From positions 1 to 20,712 of the IMG/VR virus record IMGVR_UViG_3300017788_000219: a stretch of DNA of 20,712 bases; one strand, written 5' to 3'. The position numbers and the translations under genes are program-made. Origin of the DNA: a virus. Position 1 is the first letter of the stretch. Each line of letters begins with the position of its first letter. Below, in pieces: positions 9,201-17,420 of this stretch. A model generated the notes under the pieces. That model worked only from the letters and a program-made list of their open reading frames with translations, searched no databases and had not been told where the DNA came from.

Positions 9201-11764
9201 ATACGCTCAATTACAGCGTTTGTGTTTACATTTAGACGTTGAAGAGCATCACGAACAGCTTCTACTCGAACTTCATAAAGTCCTTCGTTAGAAGGAGCGT
9301 CTGGGTTAAAGTTAAGTAGTGCAGATCCAGATCCGTTAACTATTGCCTTTTCAAATTGTTCCAAAAGGTCTGCCTCTTCAAACTTGGTTGCTATATATCT
9401 TGGATTATCTGAATATCCATTCTCGTCCGGTTCTTCAGTCAACGGACTATATGGATTAGTGTCAATGTCATAGTAGTCAGGGTTCTTTTCAGTATCAACT
9501 GGTATGTTATAAATTAGCTCGCCTTGAGGAGTGTTATCACGCTGTTCATCAGAAGCGTTGGCCGCTTTTTCCTCAATTTCTTTAGGAGTAGAAGCTTCCT
9601 TAATTTGAGAAATTTCTTCAAATATGTCGTCAATTAGTGCTTCTTCGTCTGGGTCTGGTGTTCCACCTGCTGCTTCATGCAACTTATTTAGGTTGTTGCG
9701 ATTTCCATTAACTGCATCATAAGCATTTGCAATAACACGATTAGGATCTCCACCTGCTAAGAATATCGCGTTATATAAAGCTTCGGCTGGAACAAATTCA
9801 TCACCTTTATTAAACTCTAGCTGTCCTGCCCCGCTACCATTTGCTCTGCCCGCCGCAGGGGCAGGAGAATTGACAACATCATCAGTTTCCTCAAGATCTA
9901 ACAACTCGTCGTCGTCACCAATGCTTGACTCGATGATTTCATTAAAAATTGCATCGTCTTTATCACCAATTAAAGCTTGAGTAAGCGCAACGCTTAGTTG
10001 TGGAAGTGTGTACTTGACCGCTAAGCGCTCTGGATCGTCTGTAAAGTCTGTTGATTCTTCATCCACGCGACCATCTGGCTCAAAATCGATAGTGCGTAGT
10101 TGAAACGCTCCATTAGGGACGTCAAAGTCTTTGAAAAGTGAAGGAGTATTAGGTGGTGCACTTAAGTCTGGTGTAGGTACGTCAGTAGCGTCTTTACTTT
10201 TTTTGTTTGCCTCATTTAATTTAGTTACAATTCTTTTAGCAACTGCTACTGGATCTTCAGCAAAAGGATGCGGAGGAGAAGGACGCTCTATGATAGTGTT
10301 TCTGTCACCGCCGTCTGCTCCCCTCCAAATTTCACTTCGTTCTAGATTTGGAAGTTCTAGATTAGAGGTATCACCAATTAGATAAAGACCAGCTATGTTT
10401 CCTTCTACTGCAGCGCGCTCTCTAAGACGAATTCTGCCATCGCGCATACGTCCGCCAAGTTGGCCAGGACCAGTCTTTATTTCATAGCGAATATCAGTTC
10501 CTTCAATGATGCCTTCCATTGGCAGATTTTCTGGAATTACAGCTTTGGACTTTCCGTCTTTAGCTTTAACACTTTCCTTAAACTTGTCATAGTCAGGCGA
10601 GTCCTTCTCAGCAAGAGATTGTGCCTCTGCCCATGATTCAACATCTCCAACCTTGTTGCCAGTATTTCCGTCCTTATCAAGACGATGAAGTGCAAAGCCA
10701 GACTCGTTTGGAATTAGCTTATAGTCATCGTCAGAGATAAATGATCCATCGTCCTGTTTTATCCATCCTGTAGGTGCATCAACCTTTGTCTTAAGTAAGT
10801 CGTTAAGAGTTGGAATGTCTTTAGAAGTTGCTTCCTTTGCAGTTGGCTTACGGGTTGATGGCTCTCTACTTATCTTTTCTCTCTTCAAAGTTTCTTTTGG
10901 TATACGCGCCTTAACTGGAGTGGCATTAGCACTTTCAATCGAGTAAATTCCGTCTGGTATTGTGTTATCTCCGCGAACTTCAATATAGCCTGCATTAACT
11001 ATTTCCTTGCCTTCAAATAAAGAGTATCCGCTATCTGCGTTTACACCAACAAAATTTCCTGCCGCGCTTCCAATATCTCCATTAGGAAGTTTGAATCTAA
11101 AATTAAGTCCTCCGCCCATTTCAACCCAACGTCCATAGCGGTCACGCCACTGCAAAGCAACACGCGCGCGACGGGCCGCACTTGAATTTCCACTTGAAAA
11201 ACCAAATGCAGCTACTAAAGTTTTAATTGGACTATCGTCGATCTTAAAGAATGAAGAAACCGCTCCTGCTAATGTAACACGTAAGCGAGTAAATGCGTGG
11301 CGACGTTGGATTGATCCTGGCTCGAGAGAGTGAGCAGCTGCAATTAAAGGACGAACTGAGTTATCAATAGACGGATCTGACGAAAGCCATTGAGCGTATC
11401 TTTCTCGAGCAATATCACTTGATGCAGTTACATTTAATAAGGACCTAGGGTGGCCAATAGGTAATAGGTCAATGTTAGATGAATACTCATATGCCTTAAA
11501 CGTATCTTGATGTGCTGTAATAAACTTTGCAACCTCACGAAGTACGCCAAGCTCACGCGACTCGTTTGATAACGATGAAAGGCTGGCGTTTGCGCGATTC
11601 ATAACTGTAAGCGCATTGCGAGGAATAACTCGACGCTCAATAGGAGTGTTTTTGTTTGCCTCTGCTACAAGAGATAAAACCTTTTTACGAAGAGATAAAG
11701 GTTTATAGCCCTTTGGGTAGATTGCCTTACGATCTACCATCTTGCTTACTAGTTCTTCAAACAC
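6212..11764 (-). CDS. Giant 1850-residue head-module protein with GNAT-like and HipA/PI3K-like kinase domains
   Basis: Starts with GTG at 11764, sharing one base with the previous stop (TAGTG), so translation is probably coupled; no clear ribosome site is seen. Residues 1-185 are basic and helical. Residues 198-290 form a conserved-looking domain (RVALQWRDRYGRW, DGIYSIESANAT). Residues 300-1000 are acidic, Pro-rich linkers with small helical modules. Residues 1010-1060 are SH3/KOW-like. Residues 1190-1335 look GNAT-like (KQKGFGSAYNRW, then GGFVWALTGYNW). Residues 1560-1850 look kinase-like: Lys1599 (FYVKND), Glu1616 or Glu1618 in a following helix, NNVDRHDGN (1707-1715), and Asp1733 in PVDNTLGE. 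It occupies the slot after the portal where MuF-type minor head proteins often lie, but I do not recognise a MuF domain. A virion-delivered enzyme is inferred. Confidence 0.85.
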   Translation of the reverse strand: MFEELVSKMVDRKAIYPKGYKPLSLRKKVLSLVAEANKNTPIERRVIPRNALTVMNRANASLSSLSNESRELGVLREVAKFITAHQDTFKAYEYSSNIDLLPIGHPRSLLNVTASSDIARERYAQWLSSDPSIDNSVRPLIAAAHSLEPGSIQRRHAFTRLRVTLAGAVSSFFKIDDSPIKTLVAAFGFSSGNSSAARRARVALQWRDRYGRWVEMGGGLNFRFKLPNGDIGSAAGNFVGVNADSGYSLFEGKEIVNAGYIEVRGDNTIPDGIYSIESANATPVKARIPKETLKREKISREPSTRKPTAKEATSKDIPTLNDLLKTKVDAPTGWIKQDDGSFISDDDYKLIPNESGFALHRLDKDGNTGNKVGDVESWAEAQSLAEKDSPDYDKFKESVKAKDGKSKAVIPENLPMEGIIEGTDIRYEIKTGPGQLGGRMRDGRIRLRERAAVEGNIAGLYLIGDTSNLELPNLERSEIWRGADGGDRNTIIERPSPPHPFAEDPVAVAKRIVTKLNEANKKSKDATDVPTPDLSAPPNTPSLFKDFDVPNGAFQLRTIDFEPDGRVDEESTDFTDDPERLAVKYTLPQLSVALTQALIGDKDDAIFNEIIESSIGDDDELLDLEETDDVVNSPAPAAGRANGSGAGQLEFNKGDEFVPAEALYNAIFLAGGDPNRVIANAYDAVNGNRNNLNKLHEAAGGTPDPDEEALIDDIFEEISQIKEASTPKEIEEKAANASDEQRDNTPQGELIYNIPVDTEKNPDYYDIDTNPYSPLTEEPDENGYSDNPRYIATKFEEADLLEQFEKAIVNGSGSALLNFNPDAPSNEGLYEVRVEAVRDALQRLNVNTNAVIERILSESNDFEEAPEPAQTPEPARVANMFNENVDAIKDFYDVDDDLFPSGVNVISYLPSDGSLAYVDPWEDLYVARNGSITQVTVSPEWFSDPRGAGQAGWRDLTPQERASIYDTSSEPEEDETETSEPAPVTPQYQYPGPEEAGYSPNNTTIVRGGAVVGKGARVQAIKDGKLGTVTAIQNNPEYLRIKFDDGTTQVRSASKVRAISTDSGGASAVVTREEMLPSTDVQQRLDRPLLPAPRIARSGDTIGVNDESARPDFLEGKTREDSVQSNFSEWKDRDAEVAKAGKDRVSLDVLEQLAYKYSLADQDGSAREVNEIKDEIKRLIGDAYGDRSGISFGGDFYTLKVRDVSIDVDLENSYNNPSKQDMDNGKASVAFGISLDIRDVNGRPIGRAKRSIKIKRKLDRDGNVIEVSKSGYAEFMALYNKELKQKGFGSAYNRWVENWYAANGIEKVYVGAAGGGEYQGGFVWALTGYNWTNSTDVVNIMQKLRRQARTDLENVQLDVLKYRMDRAKLNDGSYNLSILPTPLEFALVGWDPEKDPEKGKWLGKTVMMDTGWSGVKHLNPKAREQIQAINYNQIKNARKRVLSKQNMPSVSSQGLSVIESDEFRNDGVISPYYSQIKDALRNNRSLAVLSVDAKNALNDYVSRQMLNKNRSLSLDDVFRLRDGLSNEYRADHGHSDPFNSANVLSEFTVDDFSAAASGDTSKIAEAGFEVERLNGLGVNDEYGMFQVTHIASGQKFYVKNDEYSSDYSETPAGITELEASIIFRAAGMQGIHDVRAAKNQQNLVVMSEAGSNVPLVSRAVNAGPGTRNGIPDASGTITRLLDDQRFVELLDNPEDIIRMSIFDILSNNVDRHDGNYMIAFDKSTGKLRVFPVDNTLGEIKKDETRIEDFLIDSDSFAGSDAYQNYMPILINKIGTGDLLKIYRHQIKNITDNLSNPLYQPKGFEMDKIIEKWGTYDAFKDAVSSRLNNLISKSSQEYKALENALRLGYWN

Positions 11765-13065
11765 TAGCTATATTTTTTCTTTGGAAGTAGATCTGCATCT
11801 TGCGAGTCATAAAGATCTGTTGCAAGTTCATATGCTCTATTAAACGGAACGTCTCCATCACGAACACCGCGTAGCCATGCACCGCGCAACGCAGGAATTA
11901 TCTCGTAACCAAGACCGGAGTACTCTGCCATCGAGTAAATTGCATGCTCTGGAGAACCGTATTCATCAAGTGACTTTAATGCAACCTGCATAAGCTCATG
12001 CTGCATCATCGAGGCCTCTGCCTTTGACGAGCGCGGATGCGCCTTTGGCAAAAGATCATTGTCCTGCTTGTAATTTGGATTTGCAGGAGACCCTGAGCGT
12101 AACAGTTTTAGAAACGCGTTAACGCGAGCCATGGCCCACTGGTCACGAGTCTTACCTGGTCTATGGCTAGATGAAAATGCGCCTGAACCTCTGCGATACA
12201 CTGCCTTTAACATTGGTAACGTTGCCTTACGCCCTGGCCTTGCGTTCTTGTTGTGCTCTACTACCTTTTTACGAAGTGAATTTTCTGTTTTTTGTGAGAA
12301 TACGATTTTCTTTCCGCCTGAGGCTGATCCCTTTGGATTTTTCCTTGAGCCGTAGATGCGATCCTTCTTTGGAGCTTTGCGTGACGCGGCAAACTCTTGA
12401 GCTGCAGCTGAGTCCTTAGGAACACAGTTAGGAACCATTCTGCCATTTTTCTTTTTCATTCCGACTTGAACGTATCCGTCCCAGCAAGGACCTGCGGCTG
12501 CAGTTACAACACCATCTGGGATAAGCGCAAAGCGGCAGTACCCTTCTGGCTCTACCTGTGCTTCAATAATCTTGCACTCGCTACCGCCAACATATAAAAT
12601 GCAGTTGGCACACTTAACACCAATATCCTTAATATCATTTTTCTCCGCAGGTTCATATCCTGCCCAAACACCGGTGTCATCAGAGTTAAACTTTCCATAC
12701 TTTTCAGTAATTTCAATAAGCGCGTCGGCAAGATCTTGCTCCTCAGGGACAACAATTCCTGCAGCTAAGAGAGCGTCCTCCTGCTCGATTTGAAATGTCT
12801 CATACATCTCATCGTGAGCGTGATCGTCGTAGTCTTCGCTATACATGTTTATCGACTTCATACGCATTGGACACATGCATGTAATTGGACAAGGGCACTG
12901 ACCTGATGGACAATTTTCACATGAGCAGCCATTTTCGTCACAGAAGTCACACTCATCTGCAACCATTTGTTCATCCATATCAGATGAATCTTCATTTATC
13001 TTCGAGTATAGGTCTGCCATACGTAGCAAAAGCTCAGCTGCTTCTTGCTTGGTGTTATCATTCAT
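11764..13065 (-). CDS. Cys-rich head-module protein with a nine-cysteine cluster, 433 residues
   Basis: I choose the ATG at 13065 because GAGG lies 9 nt upstream; an in-frame ATG at 13080 lacks a ribosome site and would add five residues. The start overlaps the portal stop by 8 nt. Residues 39-65 hold nine cysteines (CDFC, CSCENC, CPCPITCMC). Residues 135-180 contain GYEPAEKN and four cysteines (Cys152, 155, 164, 177) in a HiPIP-like pattern (KCANCILY, EGYCRFALIP). Residues 193-215 have GPCWDGYVQVGMKKKNGRM, and 270-335 a basic domain (HNKNARPGRKATLPML, RRGSGAFSSSHRPGKTRDQW). The C-terminal 90 residues are helical, with DLLPKAHPRSS before them and DADLLPKK at the end. I have seen these modules next to actinophage portals; no function is established. 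A structural head or neck role is inferred. Confidence 0.8.
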   Translation of the reverse strand: MNDNTKQEAAELLLRMADLYSKINEDSSDMDEQMVADECDFCDENGCSCENCPSGQCPCPITCMCPMRMKSINMYSEDYDDHAHDEMYETFQIEQEDALLAAGIVVPEEQDLADALIEITEKYGKFNSDDTGVWAGYEPAEKNDIKDIGVKCANCILYVGGSECKIIEAQVEPEGYCRFALIPDGVVTAAAGPCWDGYVQVGMKKKNGRMVPNCVPKDSAAAQEFAASRKAPKKDRIYGSRKNPKGSASGGKKIVFSQKTENSLRKKVVEHNKNARPGRKATLPMLKAVYRRGSGAFSSSHRPGKTRDQWAMARVNAFLKLLRSGSPANPNYKQDNDLLPKAHPRSSKAEASMMQHELMQVALKSLDEYGSPEHAIYSMAEYSGLGYEIIPALRGAWLRGVRDGDVPFNRAYELATDLYDSQDADLLPKKKYS

Positions 13066-14740
13066 TTGGAGGTACCTCATTTGGGGGAGTTACTTGCTCT
13101 GGTGTTGCTGGTGGTTGTTGTGCGGCCTGCTCTAAGATTTGCTCAATCTCTGGTGGAACTGGCGCTACGGACTGTGCCTGTTGAACCTCGCGAAGCTTAT
13201 TCATAAGCTCAGGCGATATTGCACCAATCATCTGCTCTGTAAGCTCTGGTGATATTGAACCCTTATCTATCAAAAGACGAAGTGCTAGTTCCTTTGACTC
13301 TGGAGCATCGGAGCTTGAAAAACCGTGAGCGCGTCTCCAGGCATCAAATGAAACTGCCATGCGATCAAATCCAGAGTCTGCGTCTGCAGCTCTGTCATTA
13401 CGTGTTGCAACCTGTGATGGGTCATACCAGAGACAGACGCGCTTAACGTCTTCCTCTCTAAAACCTGCAGAGATGAGCGCTGGACGAAGATACATAACTG
13501 TCAACGCGTCAACAATGATAAGCATCAACGGCTCAATGTGCGCCTTGTAAAGCGCCTCGTCAATTTGTAGCGCGTTCGAGTATTTAACGTTGGCTAAACC
13601 TGTGACAACATCCTTTGGCACGTCTAAACCTTGAAGGATACGCTCTAACACGCGGTCAGCGCGTTGTGCAAGTGATGGGTCAAATGATCTTTCAAACTTG
13701 AATTGCTTAATTCTGTCACCAAGCTCCGCAGGTCCGCGAATAATAAGTGGAACGACTGCTGAGGCCGAGTCCTCGTCGCGAATCGGAGTTGTCATCGCGT
13801 CAATGAGTTGATCTTCGAACTCGTCGGCTGCCTCCTCGGCAGTCATGCCAGGACTTAACTCGTTCTCGTCATCGTAAGGATAATCAGGGTCTGGACTTGC
13901 TGCAACTGAAAGTCCATCTGGTAAATAAAGAGCTCCAGCGTTGAGTCGTGAGCGCGCGGTTGCTCTAAAGGTACGATTTAGAAGTAGAAGCTCTGCGCAA
14001 AGATCAAGTAGACCGCGCATGCTCGAATCTGCTTCCTCGGAGTAACGTGGATGTGCTCTCCAAATGCGTCCAACAAAACTTGTATTTGGAAGCTTTAATG
14101 CGGCAGCTGCATTTTTGCCGCCTGACGTAACAACGTCACGACGTGGAATTATTAGATATTGGTTACGTGCATCAACTTGAAGCTCGTCTGTTGAGCGAAT
14201 ATCCCAGCTTTCAGGAACGCCCGTTCCTTTACGCGCAGGGAATTGCACAAGATAGCACTCACCTGAAACCGATAGGTTTAGGGCTGCATCTCGTAATAGT
14301 CCAGCCTGTCCGCCGTATGCAGAGTCTAATCGCGCTAACGCACGCTCTGCAGCAGCAGCTAATCTCTGGTCAACAACATCACTGTTGTTAACAGGGACAG
14401 GCGACTCCGCGGGATTATCAACCGCGGCTGCATAAAGACGAATACGTGAAACAACTGATGCAACAAGATTAAATGCATACTTAACTTCGCCAATGGCATC
14501 ATAGTACTCCCAGGCTTCACTCTGCCAATCAGAGGAGCCGCCAGTTCTACGTTGCTTAAATCTTTCAACCTCGCCCTTATCATTTATGGCGATTTGTACT
14601 GCCGCTGCAGTTATAGGTCGCGGAGCAGAATACGGTAGTGATTGCGCATATGAGATATCTGAAATGACAACGGGAGTTGTTACATTACGTTGTGGTTTTT
14701 GATTACGAGGAGGAAATTCCTCGCGACGAAAAATTGCCAC
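13058..14740 (-). CDS. Phage portal protein, 560 residues
   Basis: Portal proteins form the dodecameric channel at one head vertex through which DNA is packaged and ejected, and they dock the terminase. The call rests on the overall sequence (NLSVSGECYLVQF near residue 155, RIWRAHPRYSEEADS, then ERILQGLDVPKDVVTGL and NALQIDEALYKAHIEPLM), which matches actinophage portal proteins, on the size, and on the position after the terminase. The start is GTG at 14740 with AGGAG about 5 nt upstream. The C-terminus is a Gln/Pro/Glu-rich tail (from about residue 520), probably disordered. A 38-nt gap separates it from the DUF1360 gene, and the next gene overlaps its end by 8 nt. No sign of truncation or frameshift. 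Confidence 0.93.
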   Translation of the reverse strand: MAIFRREEFPPRNQKPQRNVTTPVVISDISYAQSLPYSAPRPITAAAVQIAINDKGEVERFKQRRTGGSSDWQSEAWEYYDAIGEVKYAFNLVASVVSRIRLYAAAVDNPAESPVPVNNSDVVDQRLAAAAERALARLDSAYGGQAGLLRDAALNLSVSGECYLVQFPARKGTGVPESWDIRSTDELQVDARNQYLIIPRRDVVTSGGKNAAAALKLPNTSFVGRIWRAHPRYSEEADSSMRGLLDLCAELLLLNRTFRATARSRLNAGALYLPDGLSVAASPDPDYPYDDENELSPGMTAEEAADEFEDQLIDAMTTPIRDEDSASAVVPLIIRGPAELGDRIKQFKFERSFDPSLAQRADRVLERILQGLDVPKDVVTGLANVKYSNALQIDEALYKAHIEPLMLIIVDALTVMYLRPALISAGFREEDVKRVCLWYDPSQVATRNDRAADADSGFDRMAVSFDAWRRAHGFSSSDAPESKELALRLLIDKGSISPELTEQMIGAISPELMNKLREVQQAQSVAPVPPEIEQILEQAAQQPPATPEQVTPPNEVPPNE

Positions 14741-14778
14741 TTAAACTCCTGTCATTAAGATAACGGAACGCATTAACA

Positions 14779-15090
14779 TTACCTGTCAAGTCGTGCGGTT
14801 ATTAAGCCTGCTATCGCAGACAGGGCAAATATACACCCAATTAGGAATACCGTACTTGGAAAAAACACATAAAGAAACATGGTTGGAAGCGCGATCCAAA
14901 GGGACATGCACCACTCACAGGTAAACAGGTATCCGATTGAACTCGTGTGTGAGGGCTTCTTACTAAATACCCAGTCACGCACGGGCTCAAATATTGTGTC
15001 AATTATTACCAGGCGCGTTAGGCGATAAACCATAAGCGCAAGTACAACGAAGTGAAGGGCTGATATGTTTTCTATCTCGTATAGGTTCAT
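14779..15090 (-). CDS. DUF1360-like small membrane protein, 103 residues
   Basis: About three membrane helices (residues 10-29, 62-78, 80-98). It shows hallmarks I associate with the DUF1360 family: VYRLTRLVIIDTIFEPVRDW near the N-terminus and a TCEWCMSLWIALP segment with Cys58 and Cys61. Function is unknown; bacterial and phage members are small inner-membrane proteins. The ATG overlaps the stop of the upstream gene by 4 nt (ATGA), so it is translationally coupled within the packaging operon. A role in lysis or at the membrane during packaging or entry cannot be read from the sequence. The family assignment is from memory of the motif pattern, hence moderate confidence. Confidence 0.75.
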   Translation of the reverse strand: MNLYEIENISALHFVVLALMVYRLTRLVIIDTIFEPVRDWVFSKKPSHTSSIGYLFTCEWCMSLWIALPTMFLYVFFPSTVFLIGCIFALSAIAGLITARLDR

Positions 15091-15470
15091 GAGGTTGGGT
15101 CCTTTACTGAGTCCATTGTTTTATAAGGGCTAAATGACCGTAGGCGACTGCCACAGGTACATCCTTGCACGTGCTTAAATACAACTATCTTCCCAGATAC
15201 GGTAAGTGCCTGGGAGTCAAGCTTTTTATCTCCGGACCAGTTTAGATCCGCGAGTCGTTCTGAGAATATAAGGCGAGGTCCTCCTGAGGCATCTGCCGCA
15301 ACAACTAAGACCATGCTTGAATCATCCTGCATAACTATCGTTCTTACCCTCTCAAGATAGCGGCCTCCGCTTGGAACCTTACTTGAGGTTGTTGCTTCCT
15401 TAAAGTCCTCCACTACGTTTGCGGGGATTGCAACTATCGTAGATGGAAAGAAGTCATGGATAATCTTCAT
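15087..15470 (-). CDS. Conserved-looking hypothetical protein, 127 residues
   Basis: I do not recognise this protein. It starts MKIIHDFFPSTIVAIPANVV with an ATG overlapping the preceding stop by 4 nt, and its stop overlaps the next start by 4 nt, so it is a genuine member of a coupled three-gene cluster. The sequence alternates beta-like stretches (TIVMQDDSSMVLVVAAD, ALTVSGKIVVFKHVQ) with polar loops and ends in a GCTCGSRLRSFSPYK segment with two close cysteines. No signal peptide or membrane helix is visible. The position between a double-HTH protein and a membrane protein, downstream of the terminase, gives no firm clue to its role. Confidence 0.75.
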   Translation of the reverse strand: MKIIHDFFPSTIVAIPANVVEDFKEATTSSKVPSGGRYLERVRTIVMQDDSSMVLVVAADASGGPRLIFSERLADLNWSGDKKLDSQALTVSGKIVVFKHVQGCTCGSRLRSFSPYKTMDSVKDPTS

Positions 15471-15955
15471 ACTGTGAGCGCCCGATCTACTCTACGTTTC
15501 ATTGCTCGATAGGTAACGCCTGAGACGCGGGCAAGCTCTGAGACCGTAACTCCCTTTAGATATAGGTTCTTGGCAAGACTTGAAAGTTCATGGTTGGCAT
15601 TAAATGAGGCAGAGGCTGGTGACGTGCGAGAACGATAACGTCGTGCCAGCGGTGATAATCTTGCGATGCGTAACTGCTCATCAATGGGGATTCCTGGACT
15701 CTTAGGACGAACTCTTCTTAGGCGCGGTGACTTTATGGGAGGGCGAGGAACTGGTGAGATGGACGTTTGCTCCTTGACCTTACGAACTGTCCAGGCGCGA
15801 ATCGTTGAGCGCGTCTTTACGGGAGTAAAGGCATTTGCAATTGATTGATATGACCAGCCAACCGTGACAAGCTCCTGAACTCTAAAGCACAGGGCATCCT
15901 TTGTAAGTGTAACGAGCAGATCTCTCTCGCTCTTAGGCAGTAGCGGTGCGGCCAT
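15467..15955 (-). CDS. Double helix-turn-helix DNA-binding protein (small-terminase or regulator candidate), 162 residues
   Basis: Two predicted HTH regions flank a basic Pro/Arg-rich linker. The first is residues 24-57 (RVQELVTVGWSYQSIANAF, then STIRAWTVRKV); the second is residues 122-160 (LSSLAKNLYLKGVTVSELAR, SGVTYRAMKRRV). The linker (62-118) holds KSPRLRRVRPKSPG and similar basic patches. The ATG has TAAGG 8 nt upstream. It lies directly downstream of the large terminase, where no separate small terminase is otherwise visible. Small terminases commonly carry N-terminal HTH domains and bind the packaging site. TTGTAC boxes lie immediately upstream of this gene and of the terminase. A transcription regulator is the main alternative. 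DNA binding is well supported by sequence; the role is inferred. Confidence 0.75.
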   Translation of the reverse strand: MAAPLLPKSERDLLVTLTKDALCFRVQELVTVGWSYQSIANAFTPVKTRSTIRAWTVRKVKEQTSISPVPRPPIKSPRLRRVRPKSPGIPIDEQLRIARLSPLARRYRSRTSPASASFNANHELSSLAKNLYLKGVTVSELARVSGVTYRAMKRRVDRALTV

Positions 15956-15985
15956 GGAGTTACCTTAACACGCGCTCGTCAAAGC

Positions 15986-16013
15986 GTGTACAAACTGCTC
16001 GGTGTTTTGTACT
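15986..16013. promoter_or_regulatory. TTGTAC-box inverted repeat between terminase and double-HTH gene
   Basis: The 58-nt gap contains GTACAA (15988-15993) and TTGTAC (16007-16012) in inverted orientation, with arms GTACAAAC and GTTTTGTAC around a 9-nt centre. A CGTAC variant follows inside the terminase stop region. It could be an operator for the next gene or part of a packaging site; no T-tract supports a terminator. Confidence 0.4.
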
Positions 16014-17420
16014 TTATCGTACACGAAATCCACCTTTTCCTCCGCGGAAGGAAGGAAGCTTTCTTGAGGCAAGAGATTTTGCAGTTATATGTCCGCCAAT
16101 GAATCCTGCAGGAGGCTTAATGAGAAGCGCGGTTAATGCGTGAACAAGTGCGTCAACTCGGTCGGGAGATCTTGATGTTTCACCAGGAATCCAACTTGTC
16201 ATCTGACTTTCAAGCTCGGGAAGATAATTTATGTGATGAACACGATTTTGCTCATAGGCAAGAGTCACGGGCTCCGCGCGTAATGCCTTGCCATACTTTG
16301 AGTGAACCTCTAATACCTTTACGTTTGGGTCAATCGTATTTATTGCATTGCGAACTAGCGCGCCACCTTGATTTACTTCTGCAACAACGGGGCAACCCCA
16401 CTTGCGTGCCATTTGCACAACCTTGTTTGCCCAAACGTCAGGAGATCCGTGAACTGTCGCGTCCTCAAGGATCCAGGAGTTACGCTTATATAAATCGCGC
16501 TCGCCTGTTGATGCACAAACAACAATTCCGCACTCATCGCGCGGATTCTCTGCAACCGATGGGTCAACGCCAATTACACGTAGTGGAGCTCCAATTGGAA
16601 GTTGCGTTTCACGACCGCGATCTATAAGTTCAATTGTCCAAAGAGCTCCTTCAATATCTGAAAGCATCTCGCCGTAGAGTTCTTGTTGTGCAAGACGCGT
16701 TCCTTCATATACACCCATAATTGCACTTATATATGACTCAGATAGGTTTCCACGGTTATCCATGGTTGAGCCTTTGGTAACTATTACCTTGTCTGGCTGC
16801 TTCTTACTTTCATTTATAAGTTGATAAAGAAGTGGAACGCGCTTAGGTGTCGTCGTAACTACGATCTTTGGCTTTAACCCAAGACGAGTACCAACGCGTA
16901 AGTTGTCAAACGCAGTCATGCCCGCCGCGTCAGGAGTTTGACGCCAGGCGGCAACCTCATCACCCCAGGAATGCGTGAATTGAGGACCGCGAAGTGAGTC
17001 AGGCTCATCTGCTGTAAAGAGCGTTGCGGTGTTTCCATTAGGCCAAGTAAGACGACGCTTTGAAGGCTCATAGTGCGGGCGCTCGCTTGGTGGCGTGATA
17101 TTTATGATTCCTGATTCGCCCTCTACGATAACGTCACGAACGTCTGCGGCGGTACGCGCAACGAGCGCAAAGCGAAGTTGTCCTTTATTCGTATACCTTG
17201 CCTGCTCTCTTACCCACTCCGCGGCAAGGCGCGTCTTACCAAAACCGCGACCTGCAAGTACAAGCCAGATGTTCCAGTCATCACCTACGGGAGCTTGCTG
17301 CTCAGGGCGACCCCAGAAACTCCAGTCCCAAGGAAGGATCTCTTGATCAAGTCCACTTAGTATCGCATCACGTTCCTCCTCGGAAAGTATTGCGATTTGC
17401 TCGGCGATGCTTTTGCCCAT
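16014..17420 (-). CDS. terL: Terminase large subunit
   Basis: The packaging ATPase/nuclease. Numbered from ATG 17420: Walker A AGRGFGKT (56-63), Walker B ending in Asp154-Glu155 (THSWGDE), coupling motif VVTTTPK (187-193), and the RNase H-like nuclease with Asp286 (VIGVDPSV), Glu348 (VAEVNQGG) and Asp423 (SPDRVDALVHAL). Both domains are complete and the length (468 residues) is normal. An in-frame TTG at 17435 would add five residues. Neither start has a ribosome site. A TACTAT hexamer 7-12 nt upstream of the ATG raises the possibility of a leaderless transcript, which is common in actinobacteria. Its C-terminus ends in a basic tail (RGGKGGFRVR). The gene heads the packaging/head operon and is preceded by a spacer of about 300 nt. 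Confidence 0.95.
   Translation of the reverse strand: MGKSIAEQIAILSEEERDAILSGLDQEILPWDWSFWGRPEQQAPVGDDWNIWLVLAGRGFGKTRLAAEWVREQARYTNKGQLRFALVARTAADVRDVIVEGESGIINITPPSERPHYEPSKRRLTWPNGNTATLFTADEPDSLRGPQFTHSWGDEVAAWRQTPDAAGMTAFDNLRVGTRLGLKPKIVVTTTPKRVPLLYQLINESKKQPDKVIVTKGSTMDNRGNLSESYISAIMGVYEGTRLAQQELYGEMLSDIEGALWTIELIDRGRETQLPIGAPLRVIGVDPSVAENPRDECGIVVCASTGERDLYKRNSWILEDATVHGSPDVWANKVVQMARKWGCPVVAEVNQGGALVRNAINTIDPNVKVLEVHSKYGKALRAEPVTLAYEQNRVHHINYLPELESQMTSWIPGETSRSPDRVDALVHALTALLIKPPAGFIGGHITAKSLASRKLPSFRGGKGGFRVR

Noticed and set aside
6212-11764. MuF-type minor head domain expected after the portal
   Set aside because: No MuF signature could be recognised in the sequence; only position suggests it, so it is not claimed.
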